A stretch of 7,148 nt of DNA. Origin: Flavobacterium sp. GTDB taxonomy: Bacteria; Bacteroidota; Bacteroidia; Flavobacteriales; Flavobacteriaceae. The notes under the pieces are model-generated. The model was not told the origin of the DNA and ran no database searches. It saw nothing but the letters and a program-made list of their open reading frames with translations. Positions 1-7,148 of the stretch are shown piece after piece. Position 1 is the stretch's first letter; every line of letters starts with the position of its first letter. Location of the stretch: the NCBI GenBank assembly GCA_003449615.1, contig DMHA01000327.1, positions 1 through 7,148 of the forward strand, read 5' to 3'. The position numbers and the translations under genes are program-made.

Positions 1-818
1 ATAATAAAATAAGAAAAGCCGGCTGTAGTATTAAAAGCGTTGAAGATTAAAAAAGTAGCTATGCAAAGTTTTCTAAATGGTTTTATTTCAACAGAAGCCT
101 TAAGCCCCTCTTTAATTTCTCCAAAACTATTTAGAATCCCTTTAAAAGAAATAGAGCCATAATTTTCATTTAAAGTAGATTTACTGGGGATAAAGAATGC
201 TGGAACTGCTGCCATAATAGCACAGGCGACTGCTACATAAACAGCCAAAGTTCTTACCGCTACATCACCAGATGGAAATAGCGACTTGTCGGCCATAATA
301 ACCCAAAACCAAGGTGCTATTACCCAGGCTAACTGTCCTATTAATTGCGCAGTAGCCATTATATTGGTTCGCTCGTGAAAATTATCACTCATTTCATAGC
401 CCATGGCAACATAAGGAATGCTAAATATGGTAAGACCAGTATAAAAAAACAAAGAAATAACTAAAAAGTAAATAAAATTATAGGTAACGCCATCACTTGC
501 ATACAATTGCCACATGAATGCGAATGAAACACCAAGTATCACTGCACCTGTCAATACATACTGTCTTCTTCTTCCCCATTTAGATCTAGTATTGTCACTT
601 ACATAACCCATAATGAGATCTAAAATGGCATCATAAAATTTTGGAAGAAAAGATACTAAACCAAGCATCCAACCCGCAAAGCCTAGATTTTGAATTAAAA
701 CGACCGTAAAAATTCCTAACATTGCTGGAAACATCTGGTTGGCTAACATACCTATTCCAAAAGCGATTTTTTGACCCATTGGAACTAATCCCTTTGGGTG
801 CGAATTATTATCTGACAT
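1..818 (-). CDS. GPH-family (MelB-like) MFS sugar:cation symporter, N-terminal part, truncated by window edge
   Basis: Inner-membrane sugar importer of the glycoside-pentoside-hexuronide:cation symporter family within MFS. From the ATG at 818 there are 272 complete codons with no stop; the frame runs off at base 1, so only roughly the first half of a usual 450-500 residue protein is present. I see about six hydrophobic segments (near residues 18-42, 47-72, 88-106, 113-136, 155-177 and 187-210), a hydrophilic central loop (about 211-250) and the start of TM7. The family's loop 2-3 signature is clear: D63 and D67 in TM2, then SDNTRS and WGRRR at 81-85. The loop 4-5 motif IPYVAMGYEMSDNFHERT (134-151) is also typical. 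The gene follows the GH30 gene by 28 bp on the same strand, so it probably imports glucose or beta-gluco-oligosaccharides released by its neighbours. Substrate is inferred from context only; family assignment is firm. Confidence 0.9.
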   Translation of the reverse strand, partial: MSDNNSHPKGLVPMGQKIAFGIGMLANQMFPAMLGIFTVVLIQNLGFAGWMLGLVSFLPKFYDAILDLIMGYVSDNTRSKWGRRRQYVLTGAVILGVSFAFMWQLYASDGVTYNFIYFLVISLFFYTGLTIFSIPYVAMGYEMSDNFHERTNIMATAQLIGQLAWVIAPWFWVIMADKSLFPSGDVAVRTLAVYVAVACAIMAAVPAFFIPSKSTLNENYGSISFKGILNSFGEIKEGLKASVEIKPFRKLCIATFLIFNAFNTTAGFSYFI

Positions 819-846
819 AGTATTGGTGTTTATAATTATTTATTTA

Positions 847-2358
847 TCAAGATTTTATTAATATTGTTTGTAATGCTTTTGCAGGTATAGAAATGTTTTT
901 CTTTATATTTTTTTGATTGATTTCTACAGCGAATTCTTGTTCGGTGGGATTAAAAATGACTACTGCAATCGTTCCGTCAGGATTTTTAACAGCGGTTGAC
1001 ATCAACTCATTATTGCTGATTTGGCAACCAATTTTTACGGCTCCCGGTCTCATAAATTTGCTGAAATGTGCCATCGTATAATACAAGGGTGTAAAATAAA
1101 CCTCATCTTTTTCTGGATCGACAATGACTGGTGCCACACACCAATTCTTGAACCAGTTGGGTCCTCCTTGCGTGTCCAAAACCATATTCCAATCGACCCA
1201 ACCATCGACCCAATTATTCAAACAGCCTATAATATCTGTGGCATAGCGATTTACTGGAGCATATTTTGGATGCAAATGTTTGTCTTTTTCAGATGCCCAA
1301 TCCCAACCCCAATCCGTGGCTTCTTTTTTCCAATACCAAGCATCGTCATTCCAATGTGGAATTTCAGAATCCACGCAAGCTTCGGTTTGAATTAAATATT
1401 TATTAGGTGCTTTTTGGTGTGCATATTGCAACTCCTTTGGAAAGTAATCAAAGGTACTTTCATACCAATGAATTGCTAATCCATCATAATATTGAGAGGA
1501 TTTTTCATTCTCATACATCACGTCAACCCATTCTTTTATTCCAGCTCTGTTTTGATCATATCCCAATATTTTAACCTCTGCCCAACCATCTTTTTCTAAC
1601 TTTGGTCCAAGATGATTCTGAACAAAATCGGTCATTTCTTTGGGCGAAAACAGTGTGCTCTCCCAATTGTTTCCGTTGCCGTGAGGCTCATTGATTACGG
1701 TAACTCCCCAAATATTAATTCCTTCTTTTTTGTAGGCTTCTAAATATTTTGAAAAATATAAAGCAAACGAATCATTAAATTCGGGCAATAATTTTCCGCC
1801 CACATATTTTTTGTTGTCTTTCATCCAAGGCGGCGCTGTCCAAGGCGAGGCAATAATATTAAAACCTTCTTTCGAAATGGCTTTTGCCTCTAAAATCATT
1901 GGAATCAAATCTGATTTATCATCTTCGATAGTGAAATTTTTCAATAATTTATCGTTTTCAACTTTTGCATACGTGTAATTACTAAGCGAGAAATCACAGG
2001 AAGCAATGTGTGTTCTAGTCAATGAATAATTCGCACCGTTTTCTCCAAAATAAGCTTCCAGAATTTTCTTCCGATTTGCAGCACTCAATCGATTGAGTAA
2101 TGAAGCCGAAGCTTCGGTAAATGAACCGCCAAAACCAGTAATTGTTTGAAATTTTTCTTCGGCATTTAGGGTTAGTAATACTGGTTTTTTGCTTTTTGAA
2201 AATTTTTTAACTTTTTTCAAGGAATTTCCTTGTGCCGAAGTTTCATAAACTTCAGTTTTTAATTTTTTTGTTACTTTACAACTATTCATTGAAAATGTGA
2301 TACTAAAAATTAGTACTAAAATTTTAAGTCGATTTAAAAGGAATTGATTTTTTTTCAT
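847..2358 (-). CDS. GH30 family beta-glucosidase/glucanase lipoprotein, probable laminarin side-chain debranching enzyme
   Basis: Retaining glycoside hydrolase of family GH30, 503 residues. A basic N-terminus and hydrophobic stretch end in SMNSC, with C27 as probable lipidated cysteine. Residues about 36-75 form the N-terminal strand (VYETSAQGNSL) leading into the conserved GFGGSFTEA (75-83). Further hallmarks are SPWTAPPWMKDN (171-182), INEP with acid/base E224, QTEAC with nucleophile E326, and WVDWNMVLD plus GGPNW (387-402). A C-terminal beta-sandwich (about 430-503) completes the fold. The TEAC and SPWTAPPW forms resemble the glucocerebrosidase-like subfamily GH30_1, though subfamily is uncertain. 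In marine Flavobacteriia, GH30 enzymes beside GH17 remove beta-1,6-linked glucose from laminarin, which fits here by context. I chose the ATG at 2358; an in-frame GTG directly before it (2361) would add one residue. It starts a few bases after the GH17 stop, suggesting translational coupling. No truncation or missing catalytic residue is seen. Confidence 0.93.
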   Translation of the reverse strand: MKKNQFLLNRLKILVLIFSITFSMNSCKVTKKLKTEVYETSAQGNSLKKVKKFSKSKKPVLLTLNAEEKFQTITGFGGSFTEASASLLNRLSAANRKKILEAYFGENGANYSLTRTHIASCDFSLSNYTYAKVENDKLLKNFTIEDDKSDLIPMILEAKAISKEGFNIIASPWTAPPWMKDNKKYVGGKLLPEFNDSFALYFSKYLEAYKKEGINIWGVTVINEPHGNGNNWESTLFSPKEMTDFVQNHLGPKLEKDGWAEVKILGYDQNRAGIKEWVDVMYENEKSSQYYDGLAIHWYESTFDYFPKELQYAHQKAPNKYLIQTEACVDSEIPHWNDDAWYWKKEATDWGWDWASEKDKHLHPKYAPVNRYATDIIGCLNNWVDGWVDWNMVLDTQGGPNWFKNWCVAPVIVDPEKDEVYFTPLYYTMAHFSKFMRPGAVKIGCQISNNELMSTAVKNPDGTIAVVIFNPTEQEFAVEINQKNIKKNISIPAKALQTILIKS

Positions 2359-2365
2359 CACTAAA

Positions 2366-3631
2366 TTAATTTGTCTTCAACAAAGAAGGGGTTTTTACAT
2401 CCTGCCACAAAGCTTTTTCATTGCCATTATAGGTTTTTGCAATGGGTTTTCCATCGCGAGTCAAATTTTTAAAAACGCCTTTATCCACCATTTCCCAAAG
2501 GGCATATTTGGCTTGGTTTTGCAGATTGATTAATCCAAAATGATTCTCGGAACCTTTTGGATTTCCGCTGTCTTTCCATTGTTCGTCAAACGCTTCAAAA
2601 TAAAACAGTGATATTTTTTCTTTATTAGACCATTCTCTCATGAGTTGATAAAACACCGCCGATTTGTATTCATCGGTTGCTTTGGAACCTGAATCACCGT
2701 AAAGGTCGCTTGCTAAGGAAGCCCAACCTGTTTCGCCAATGGCGATTGGTTTATCTACTCCCAGCGATTTCATATAATTATAAACACTTTTGTACTGATT
2801 GATAGCATAATCTCGGGAGCGTAACATTGCAGCATCAATTTTTTGTTTTTCAGGCAACTGTTTTTCGCTTTCTAAAATGCCCCAAAACACAGGATGATAA
2901 TGCGTATCGTGCATTGGATAAGTGTGCATCGAAATATAATCGACTGCTTTTATAATTTGATTGAGGTCTTCTACATGATATTCCTTGTCTCCACCGCCCC
3001 AAGAAGCAAAATTGTCTGAAGTGGTTACCCATAAAGTCGCAGGTAATTTTTGTTCTTTTTTTAAATTTTGCAAATGATTTACCCATTTTAAAATGATGGC
3101 AGGTTCTACATAATAACTCGCAGCCCATTTTACCATCGCTTCATTTCCAACGGCTATAATCTTGATAATATCAGGATATTCATTTGATAATCGTACTGCT
3201 TCCGCAATTTCGATAGCATTTCGATCACTTTCGACATTGTGAATTGGAGGAAGTGAAGTCCAAGCATTTTTGCAATCGATCCAAGCCCCCAGCATGAGAT
3301 ACATTTCAAAATTGGAATTTTCTTTCTTCAATTCTCTTATGGCGAGTAACAAATTTGAAACCTCTTTATTGTGCACATTATAAGTTCTCAACACTTTAAT
3401 ATTCATTGCAGAAAGTAGTTTCAAATCTTCCTTTAGTTGCACAATAGTCGGTTCAATGTCTCTTGTTTTTTCTCTAAATCCACCGTAGCAAATGGCTTGA
3501 TAATTTGGATTTCCAATAATGTCTTTGGCGGTTATAGTCGTTGCTTGTTTTGAATTCATAAGTTGGCTACTACACGAAAAAAATAGTGTAATTGAGGTAA
3601 AAAATAATACAATTTTTAATATCTTGTTCAT
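2366..3631 (-). CDS. GH17 family beta-1,3-glucanase lipoprotein (laminarinase-type)
   Basis: Retaining endo-beta-1,3-glucanase-like protein of clan GH-A, 421 residues. The first 20 residues are a lipoprotein signal (hydrophobic 5-17, lipobox LFFSC, C20). The mature part begins with a linker, then a (beta/alpha)8 barrel: ICYGGFR (47-53) on the first strand, LRTYNVHN (81-88), the acid/base E164 in IIAVGNEAMVKW, SMHTYPMH (234-241) and the nucleophile E300 in IAIGETGWAS. FEAFDEQWK (345-353) and HFGLINL close the barrel as usual for bacterial GH17. The ATG at 3631 lies 4 bp after the phosphorylase stop (TAAGTAAATG), and the stop lies 4-7 bp before the GH30 start. The family acts on beta-1,3-glucan; bacterial members near GH30 prefer undecorated chains, so it likely follows the GH30 debrancher. 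The residues after C20 (SSQLMNSKQ) lack an acidic surface-export signal, suggesting a periplasmic location. A glucanosyltransferase activity, known in some GH17 proteins, cannot be excluded. Confidence 0.94.
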   Translation of the reverse strand: MNKILKIVLFFTSITLFFSCSSQLMNSKQATTITAKDIIGNPNYQAICYGGFREKTRDIEPTIVQLKEDLKLLSAMNIKVLRTYNVHNKEVSNLLLAIRELKKENSNFEMYLMLGAWIDCKNAWTSLPPIHNVESDRNAIEIAEAVRLSNEYPDIIKIIAVGNEAMVKWAASYYVEPAIILKWVNHLQNLKKEQKLPATLWVTTSDNFASWGGGDKEYHVEDLNQIIKAVDYISMHTYPMHDTHYHPVFWGILESEKQLPEKQKIDAAMLRSRDYAINQYKSVYNYMKSLGVDKPIAIGETGWASLASDLYGDSGSKATDEYKSAVFYQLMREWSNKEKISLFYFEAFDEQWKDSGNPKGSENHFGLINLQNQAKYALWEMVDKGVFKNLTRDGKPIAKTYNGNEKALWQDVKTPSLLKTN

Positions 3632-3635
3632 TTAC

Positions 3636-6600
3636 TTAAATGTTAATACTTACATTTAGTTGACTAATTTCTCCTGTACGATTGAATATTTTTTGACTTA
3701 TCTCAAAATTCAATGTCAATGATGAAAAAACTTCAGTTTGTTTGTTTTTGAATACCACTTCAATTTGATTTTGTACCCCAATTTTATAAATTATTGGCAC
3801 TTGGCAAACCGTAAATGCTAGACTTCCTTTTTCTATTTGAATGGAATAGGGTTTGTTTTCTAAATCATTAAAACTTACGGTTTCATCTTGTTGCAAAAAC
3901 TGGTTTTTATTCAATAAAGCAGGATCAAAAGTCAATTTACCAGCGGAAACCTTAATTCCCAATTCTCCTTTTCTGGTCAGAATATCTTCTTTTACTTGAC
4001 CCGTCATTCCTGGTTGTTGTGCGCCACGATGGGCAGGAGTGTGCGAATAAGGATCAGTAGGAAATGCACCGTAAACCTCTGGCGATTTATGAACACCAAT
4101 ACCTTCTCCAATTTCTTCATAATGCGCAGACAATGCTGCAATTACAGATTTGTCTTCGTTGTCCTGATAGGCTTTTTCGATTACTTCAAGTACCGCCAAA
4201 TGCAATTTTGAAACCATGTGCCAATAAATGGAACCCAATCCTTCGTAACCAAAAAACGTTCCTGATCGTCCGGTAAAAGCTTTATGATTGAATACCTCTT
4301 CAAAAATCTGAAGAATTACTTCCGACTCTTTTTCGACCAAAAATTGATATTCTTCTTGTTCTTTGAGTAAAGCTAAAGAATTTTTTAAATCGTTGGCATT
4401 GTGGAAATTTCCATTAAAATGATAATTGCCTTTACAATCCATATTAAAAATGGACTGATTAGAAGTAGCCAATAATTTTTTCAATAAAGTTGAATTTTCG
4501 ATGCTTGATTTTGGAATATTATTTTTCTCTAAAAATTTAGGTAAATCTTTGTTGGGATACAAAATATAGCTGTTTTGATCGGCACGATACAAACTACTAT
4601 TTTTCAGAGCATCTAATATTTGCAATGATTCATTTGCTTTTAAATATCCTGAACTAAGCGCAGCAACTTGACCTTCAAGCATTTCGCTAAGGTTAGAAAT
4701 AACAACTCCATTTGTGGTAATAGACATCAAATTATAAGCATGATACAATTTATCAGGTCTTTGATTGGCGCTAATAGAATGTTCTATAAATTCTAAAGCT
4801 ACTTTTGTAAATATCTTTAAACCAGCCATAGAATGGGTTCTTTTCTTGCCCCAAAACCCACTATTATATACTTGTAAACGATAATCAGAAGCGGCTTTTC
4901 CTAAACGATCCAGTATGTTTCTTCGGGATTGATCATCAATTTTTCCAGAAAGCAAATGCTCATTTTCTACCAAACAATCTCGAACTTCATGATAAAATTC
5001 TACCATTTCGTTAGAAATTTTGATGGTTTCCAAATCAGAAGAATCTAATATGCTTTGGAACATTTTCAGAAATCGATGTAAATAATACAGCGTGACCATC
5101 GAAACGCCGTTTCCTACCAAGGCATTGTTAGCATCATTCCATTCGGGACGTTGGGTGTTCATCCATATTCCGCCTTCTGGAATGAAATTTGACATCTTAG
5201 CTAAAACAGTAGCCAAGATTTTTTCGATAAAATTGACGTGATAGATTTCATCTTCATTACTTCGGATTAAAGCACCGTCTGCTCCAATTTTACTGCGTTC
5301 TTCAATGATTTTTTTCTCCCAACTGTGACTGTATTCAATGGTGTCTTTTGGGTTTTTCAGAATATCTTGATACGGTTTTATGGTGTAAGGCACGGCAGCA
5401 TACACAAAACATTCTTTTTCAAAATAGGAGTTTAATTTTCCAGGATGGTATTTTTCTATAAACTCCAAAAATTTCAACAAATAGATAATTTGATGATCGC
5501 CCCAATAGCCGATATAAGACCAAGGATTATCGGGTTCTATGGCTTCCCAATCGAAACCGCCTTTGGTCACTCGGTAAGGATTGTATCCGTCGAATGTGGA
5601 AGCATTTAGGAATTTAAAAATCATACCTTCAATAAAATCAGGATAGGCGTGAGCCAATGCTTCCCAATTTTGAAAAATATCTCTCCAATTGCCTTCGTAA
5701 TCTAAAATTTTTGAACCGTCAACTTCGCTTCGGGTATTGATTGAAAATTTATTCCAAGGACGGCTAGGATCTCCGTGACGGCGGCTAAATTTTAAAGGTA
5801 AATATTCAGTGCAAAGTCTTACCAAATCTTGATCTTCGCTATTTTTAATTACAGCGAGTAATTCGACATACGAAAACTCATCATTTAAATTTAAAAGAAA
5901 GTCTCGATTATTTTCAAAGACTTCACTGTTTGCTTTTGCTAAATATTGAGTGAAATCTTTTTTACCAATTTGGTAATTATCATCAAAAATACCGCCACGC
6001 ATAATGTTGAAAAGCGTATTGGCAAAATGACGGGTATCAATTAATTTATCGGCTGTAAATTGCAATCCATCAGCAGAAGCTGTAAGTGCAATAAGGTTTT
6101 GTCTTCCTAATTCTATGTCATCGTAAATTTTGCTTTCCAAGGTTTTATCGTGAATAATAAACTCGGTTAGCTGAATGACTTGTGATTGATTTTGGTTGAC
6201 ATTGGCAATAATATTCCATTTTTCGGTAGTATTTTGAGGCAAAAACAATTCGTTTGAAATAAAATAGGCCCCTTTTTCTCCTTTAATGTCGGTTTCATCA
6301 GTCAATTTTAGGCCTTTTCTAAAAGCCGGAATTTGTTTAGACGACAATAAATAAGTTGGATTATTCAAGCCTAATGACCAAACCACATTGGCTTTCAGTG
6401 CTTCACTCGGTTCCGCTTTATCGACAATTATTGCACTGAGTGCATAAATACCCAATCCACTTTTTGAGTGCAATTCATTTCTTTTGTAGGCATCAACAAG
6501 GTTGCTTGTGCTAGATTGCAAATCACTATTAACACCTTGTGGCACAATATTTTGAATTCCATCTAAAACCGTGATGTTGTAATCTATGTTAGAATTATTG

Positions 6601-7034
6601 ATAATTTCGGATTTTTTTACAAAACCAAAAAGATTGCTGGAATTCCATTCGTATCTGAAAGTGAGTTGTAAATCATTATGAATTTCCTCAAAAATGATTT
6701 TATTTCCGTAGAAGTTTTTATAAATATTTCGGGTAAGATTGTAGTTTTGATTGAACCTTTCCGAAAAAGGTTCCCAAAGCATTACTTTCTCGTCGAAACG
6801 AATTTGAAAAATTGATTTACTTCCAGTTATATCGGCAAATTCGGTTATTTTATCGTCGGTATAATAAGGAAATAGCGCAAATTCGGCGTTTTTTCTACCC
6901 GCAGAAAGCCCACCATTACTGGAAATAAACATCCAATGATCGGAATCGCTCACAATACTCATGAAAAATGGACGCACAGCATCGCTATTTTCTATTTTAT
7001 AAAATTTTTCGTTTTCAAAATCTACTATTTTCAT
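3636..7034 (-). CDS. GH94-like inverting glycoside phosphorylase, probable GH149 beta-1,3-oligoglucan phosphorylase
   Basis: Probable cytoplasmic enzyme that uses phosphate to release glucose 1-phosphate from beta-1,3-gluco-oligosaccharides; 1132 residues, no signal peptide or membrane segment. The architecture resembles GH94: an N-terminal beta-sandwich (about 1-300), a helical linker, an (alpha/alpha)6 barrel (about 340-1020) and a C-terminal beta-rich domain (about 1025-1132). Seen motifs: GNWRDIFQNW (448-457; compare the GH94 YRDxxQ sugar-binding motif), EWND at 631-634 with D634 as expected catalytic acid, followed by ANNALVGNG, and TPAHRGAQQPGMTGQ (999-1013) with H939 and T1011-G1012 as candidate phosphate ligands by analogy to GH94. 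GH94 enzymes have about 800 residues; the excess, much of it between about 680 and 930, fits GH149, whose members have about 1,100 residues and act on beta-1,3-glucan. GH161 is the main alternative. It is the first gene of the run, 4 bp before GH17, which supports a beta-1,3-glucan substrate. Phosphorylase fold is confident; family and substrate are inference from length, motifs and context. Confidence 0.8.
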   Translation of the reverse strand: MKIVDFENEKFYKIENSDAVRPFFMSIVSDSDHWMFISSNGGLSAGRKNAEFALFPYYTDDKITEFADITGSKSIFQIRFDEKVMLWEPFSERFNQNYNLTRNIYKNFYGNKIIFEEIHNDLQLTFRYEWNSSNLFGFVKKSEIINNSNIDYNITVLDGIQNIVPQGVNSDLQSSTSNLVDAYKRNELHSKSGLGIYALSAIIVDKAEPSEALKANVVWSLGLNNPTYLLSSKQIPAFRKGLKLTDETDIKGEKGAYFISNELFLPQNTTEKWNIIANVNQNQSQVIQLTEFIIHDKTLESKIYDDIELGRQNLIALTASADGLQFTADKLIDTRHFANTLFNIMRGGIFDDNYQIGKKDFTQYLAKANSEVFENNRDFLLNLNDEFSYVELLAVIKNSEDQDLVRLCTEYLPLKFSRRHGDPSRPWNKFSINTRSEVDGSKILDYEGNWRDIFQNWEALAHAYPDFIEGMIFKFLNASTFDGYNPYRVTKGGFDWEAIEPDNPWSYIGYWGDHQIIYLLKFLEFIEKYHPGKLNSYFEKECFVYAAVPYTIKPYQDILKNPKDTIEYSHSWEKKIIEERSKIGADGALIRSNEDEIYHVNFIEKILATVLAKMSNFIPEGGIWMNTQRPEWNDANNALVGNGVSMVTLYYLHRFLKMFQSILDSSDLETIKISNEMVEFYHEVRDCLVENEHLLSGKIDDQSRRNILDRLGKAASDYRLQVYNSGFWGKKRTHSMAGLKIFTKVALEFIEHSISANQRPDKLYHAYNLMSITTNGVVISNLSEMLEGQVAALSSGYLKANESLQILDALKNSSLYRADQNSYILYPNKDLPKFLEKNNIPKSSIENSTLLKKLLATSNQSIFNMDCKGNYHFNGNFHNANDLKNSLALLKEQEEYQFLVEKESEVILQIFEEVFNHKAFTGRSGTFFGYEGLGSIYWHMVSKLHLAVLEVIEKAYQDNEDKSVIAALSAHYEEIGEGIGVHKSPEVYGAFPTDPYSHTPAHRGAQQPGMTGQVKEDILTRKGELGIKVSAGKLTFDPALLNKNQFLQQDETVSFNDLENKPYSIQIEKGSLAFTVCQVPIIYKIGVQNQIEVVFKNKQTEVFSSLTLNFEISQKIFNRTGEISQLNVSINI

Positions 7035-7148
7035 GTCCTAATACTATTTTACTACTATCTAAAAATCCTTAAATCTTTTGTGTGATTTTTTTTGAAACAA
7101 TTATAAATTTGATGCTTTAAGCTGTCATTTATATAATTAAACCGTTGG
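7035..7148 (-). promoter_or_regulatory. AT-rich leader upstream of the phosphorylase gene, probable promoter region
   Basis: These 114 bp precede the first gene of the operon and contain no supported gene. Read on the minus strand, TATAATTG (7105-7098) is one base off the Bacteroidota -7 box TAnnTTTG, but I find no good TTG-type -33 box about 20 bp before it, so this promoter assignment is weak. A short odd palindrome, GCTTTAAGC (7114-7122), sits just upstream of that box; it is too tight for a hairpin and could be half of an operator or chance. TAGGAC lies directly before the ATG at 7034, with spacing too short for a classical Shine-Dalgarno. One minus-strand frame stays open from the window edge to a TAG near 7058, so the tail of an upstream gene cannot be fully excluded. 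Confidence 0.3.

Noticed and set aside
819..846. Possible terminator or promoter between GH30 and the symporter
   Set aside because: The 28 bp are simply AT-rich; I see no hairpin with a T-run and no -7/-33 pair, so read-through is the simpler view.
1021..1395. 124-codon open frame on the plus strand
   Set aside because: It lies antisense inside the GH30 gene, over conserved catalytic-domain codons; its cysteine-, isoleucine- and proline-rich product resembles no family and it has no separate start context.
2850..3128. 92-codon second minus-strand frame within the GH17 gene
   Set aside because: It overlaps the GH17 barrel between the acid/base and nucleophile motifs in another frame; the product is an unstructured shadow with no recognisable motif.
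3996..4276. Two overlapping plus-strand open frames of about 70 codons
   Set aside because: Both are antisense to the highly conserved phosphate-site region of the phosphorylase, and their products have no recognisable features.
3636..7034. Calling the large enzyme a plain cellobiose phosphorylase (GH94)
   Set aside because: The fold motifs fit, but the length of 1132 residues and the GH17/GH30 context fit a beta-1,3-oligoglucan phosphorylase of GH149 (or GH161) better.
7058..7147. Open minus-strand frame at the window edge, possibly the end of an upstream gene
   Set aside because: Only about 29 codons are open in a very AT-rich stretch, the residues show no recognisable motif, and the other two minus-strand frames stop at once; too little to call a gene.

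Overview
The window looks like part of a Bacteroidota genome, most likely Flavobacteriia (Flavobacterium or a relative). This rests on the AT-rich coding sequence, two short lipoprotein signals, the lack of strong Shine-Dalgarno motifs, and the pairing of GH17 and GH30 lipoproteins typical of beta-glucan loci in this group. Genus cannot be fixed from the sequence alone.

Layout: about 98% of the window is coding and everything reads on the minus strand, so transcription runs from high to low coordinates. The order is: a 114-bp AT-rich leader (7035-7148); a 1132-residue cytoplasmic GH94-like phosphorylase that best fits GH149 beta-1,3-oligoglucan phosphorylases (3636-7034); a GH17 beta-1,3-glucanase lipoprotein (2366-3631); a GH30 beta-glucosidase/glucanase lipoprotein (847-2358); and the N-terminal half of a GPH/MelB-type MFS sugar:cation symporter that runs off the window (1-818). 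Gaps between genes are 4, about 4-7 and 28 bp, with no terminator-like hairpin seen between them, so this is almost certainly one operon.

Proposed working model (inference): the locus degrades laminarin-type beta-1,3/1,6-glucan. GH30 would remove beta-1,6-linked glucose branches and GH17 would cut the debranched beta-1,3 chain. Both appear to be lipoproteins without an acidic surface-export signal and so probably face the periplasm. The GPH symporter would carry the oligosaccharides across the inner membrane. The signal-less phosphorylase would then split them with phosphate into glucose 1-phosphate and shorter chains, saving ATP compared with hydrolysis and glucokinase. No SusC/SusD pair or regulator is visible in the window; these could lie outside it.

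No RNA genes, mobile elements, CRISPR arrays or convincing repeats were seen. The GH17, GH30 and GPH families are well established; the most unusual gene is the large phosphorylase and its coupling to this operon.
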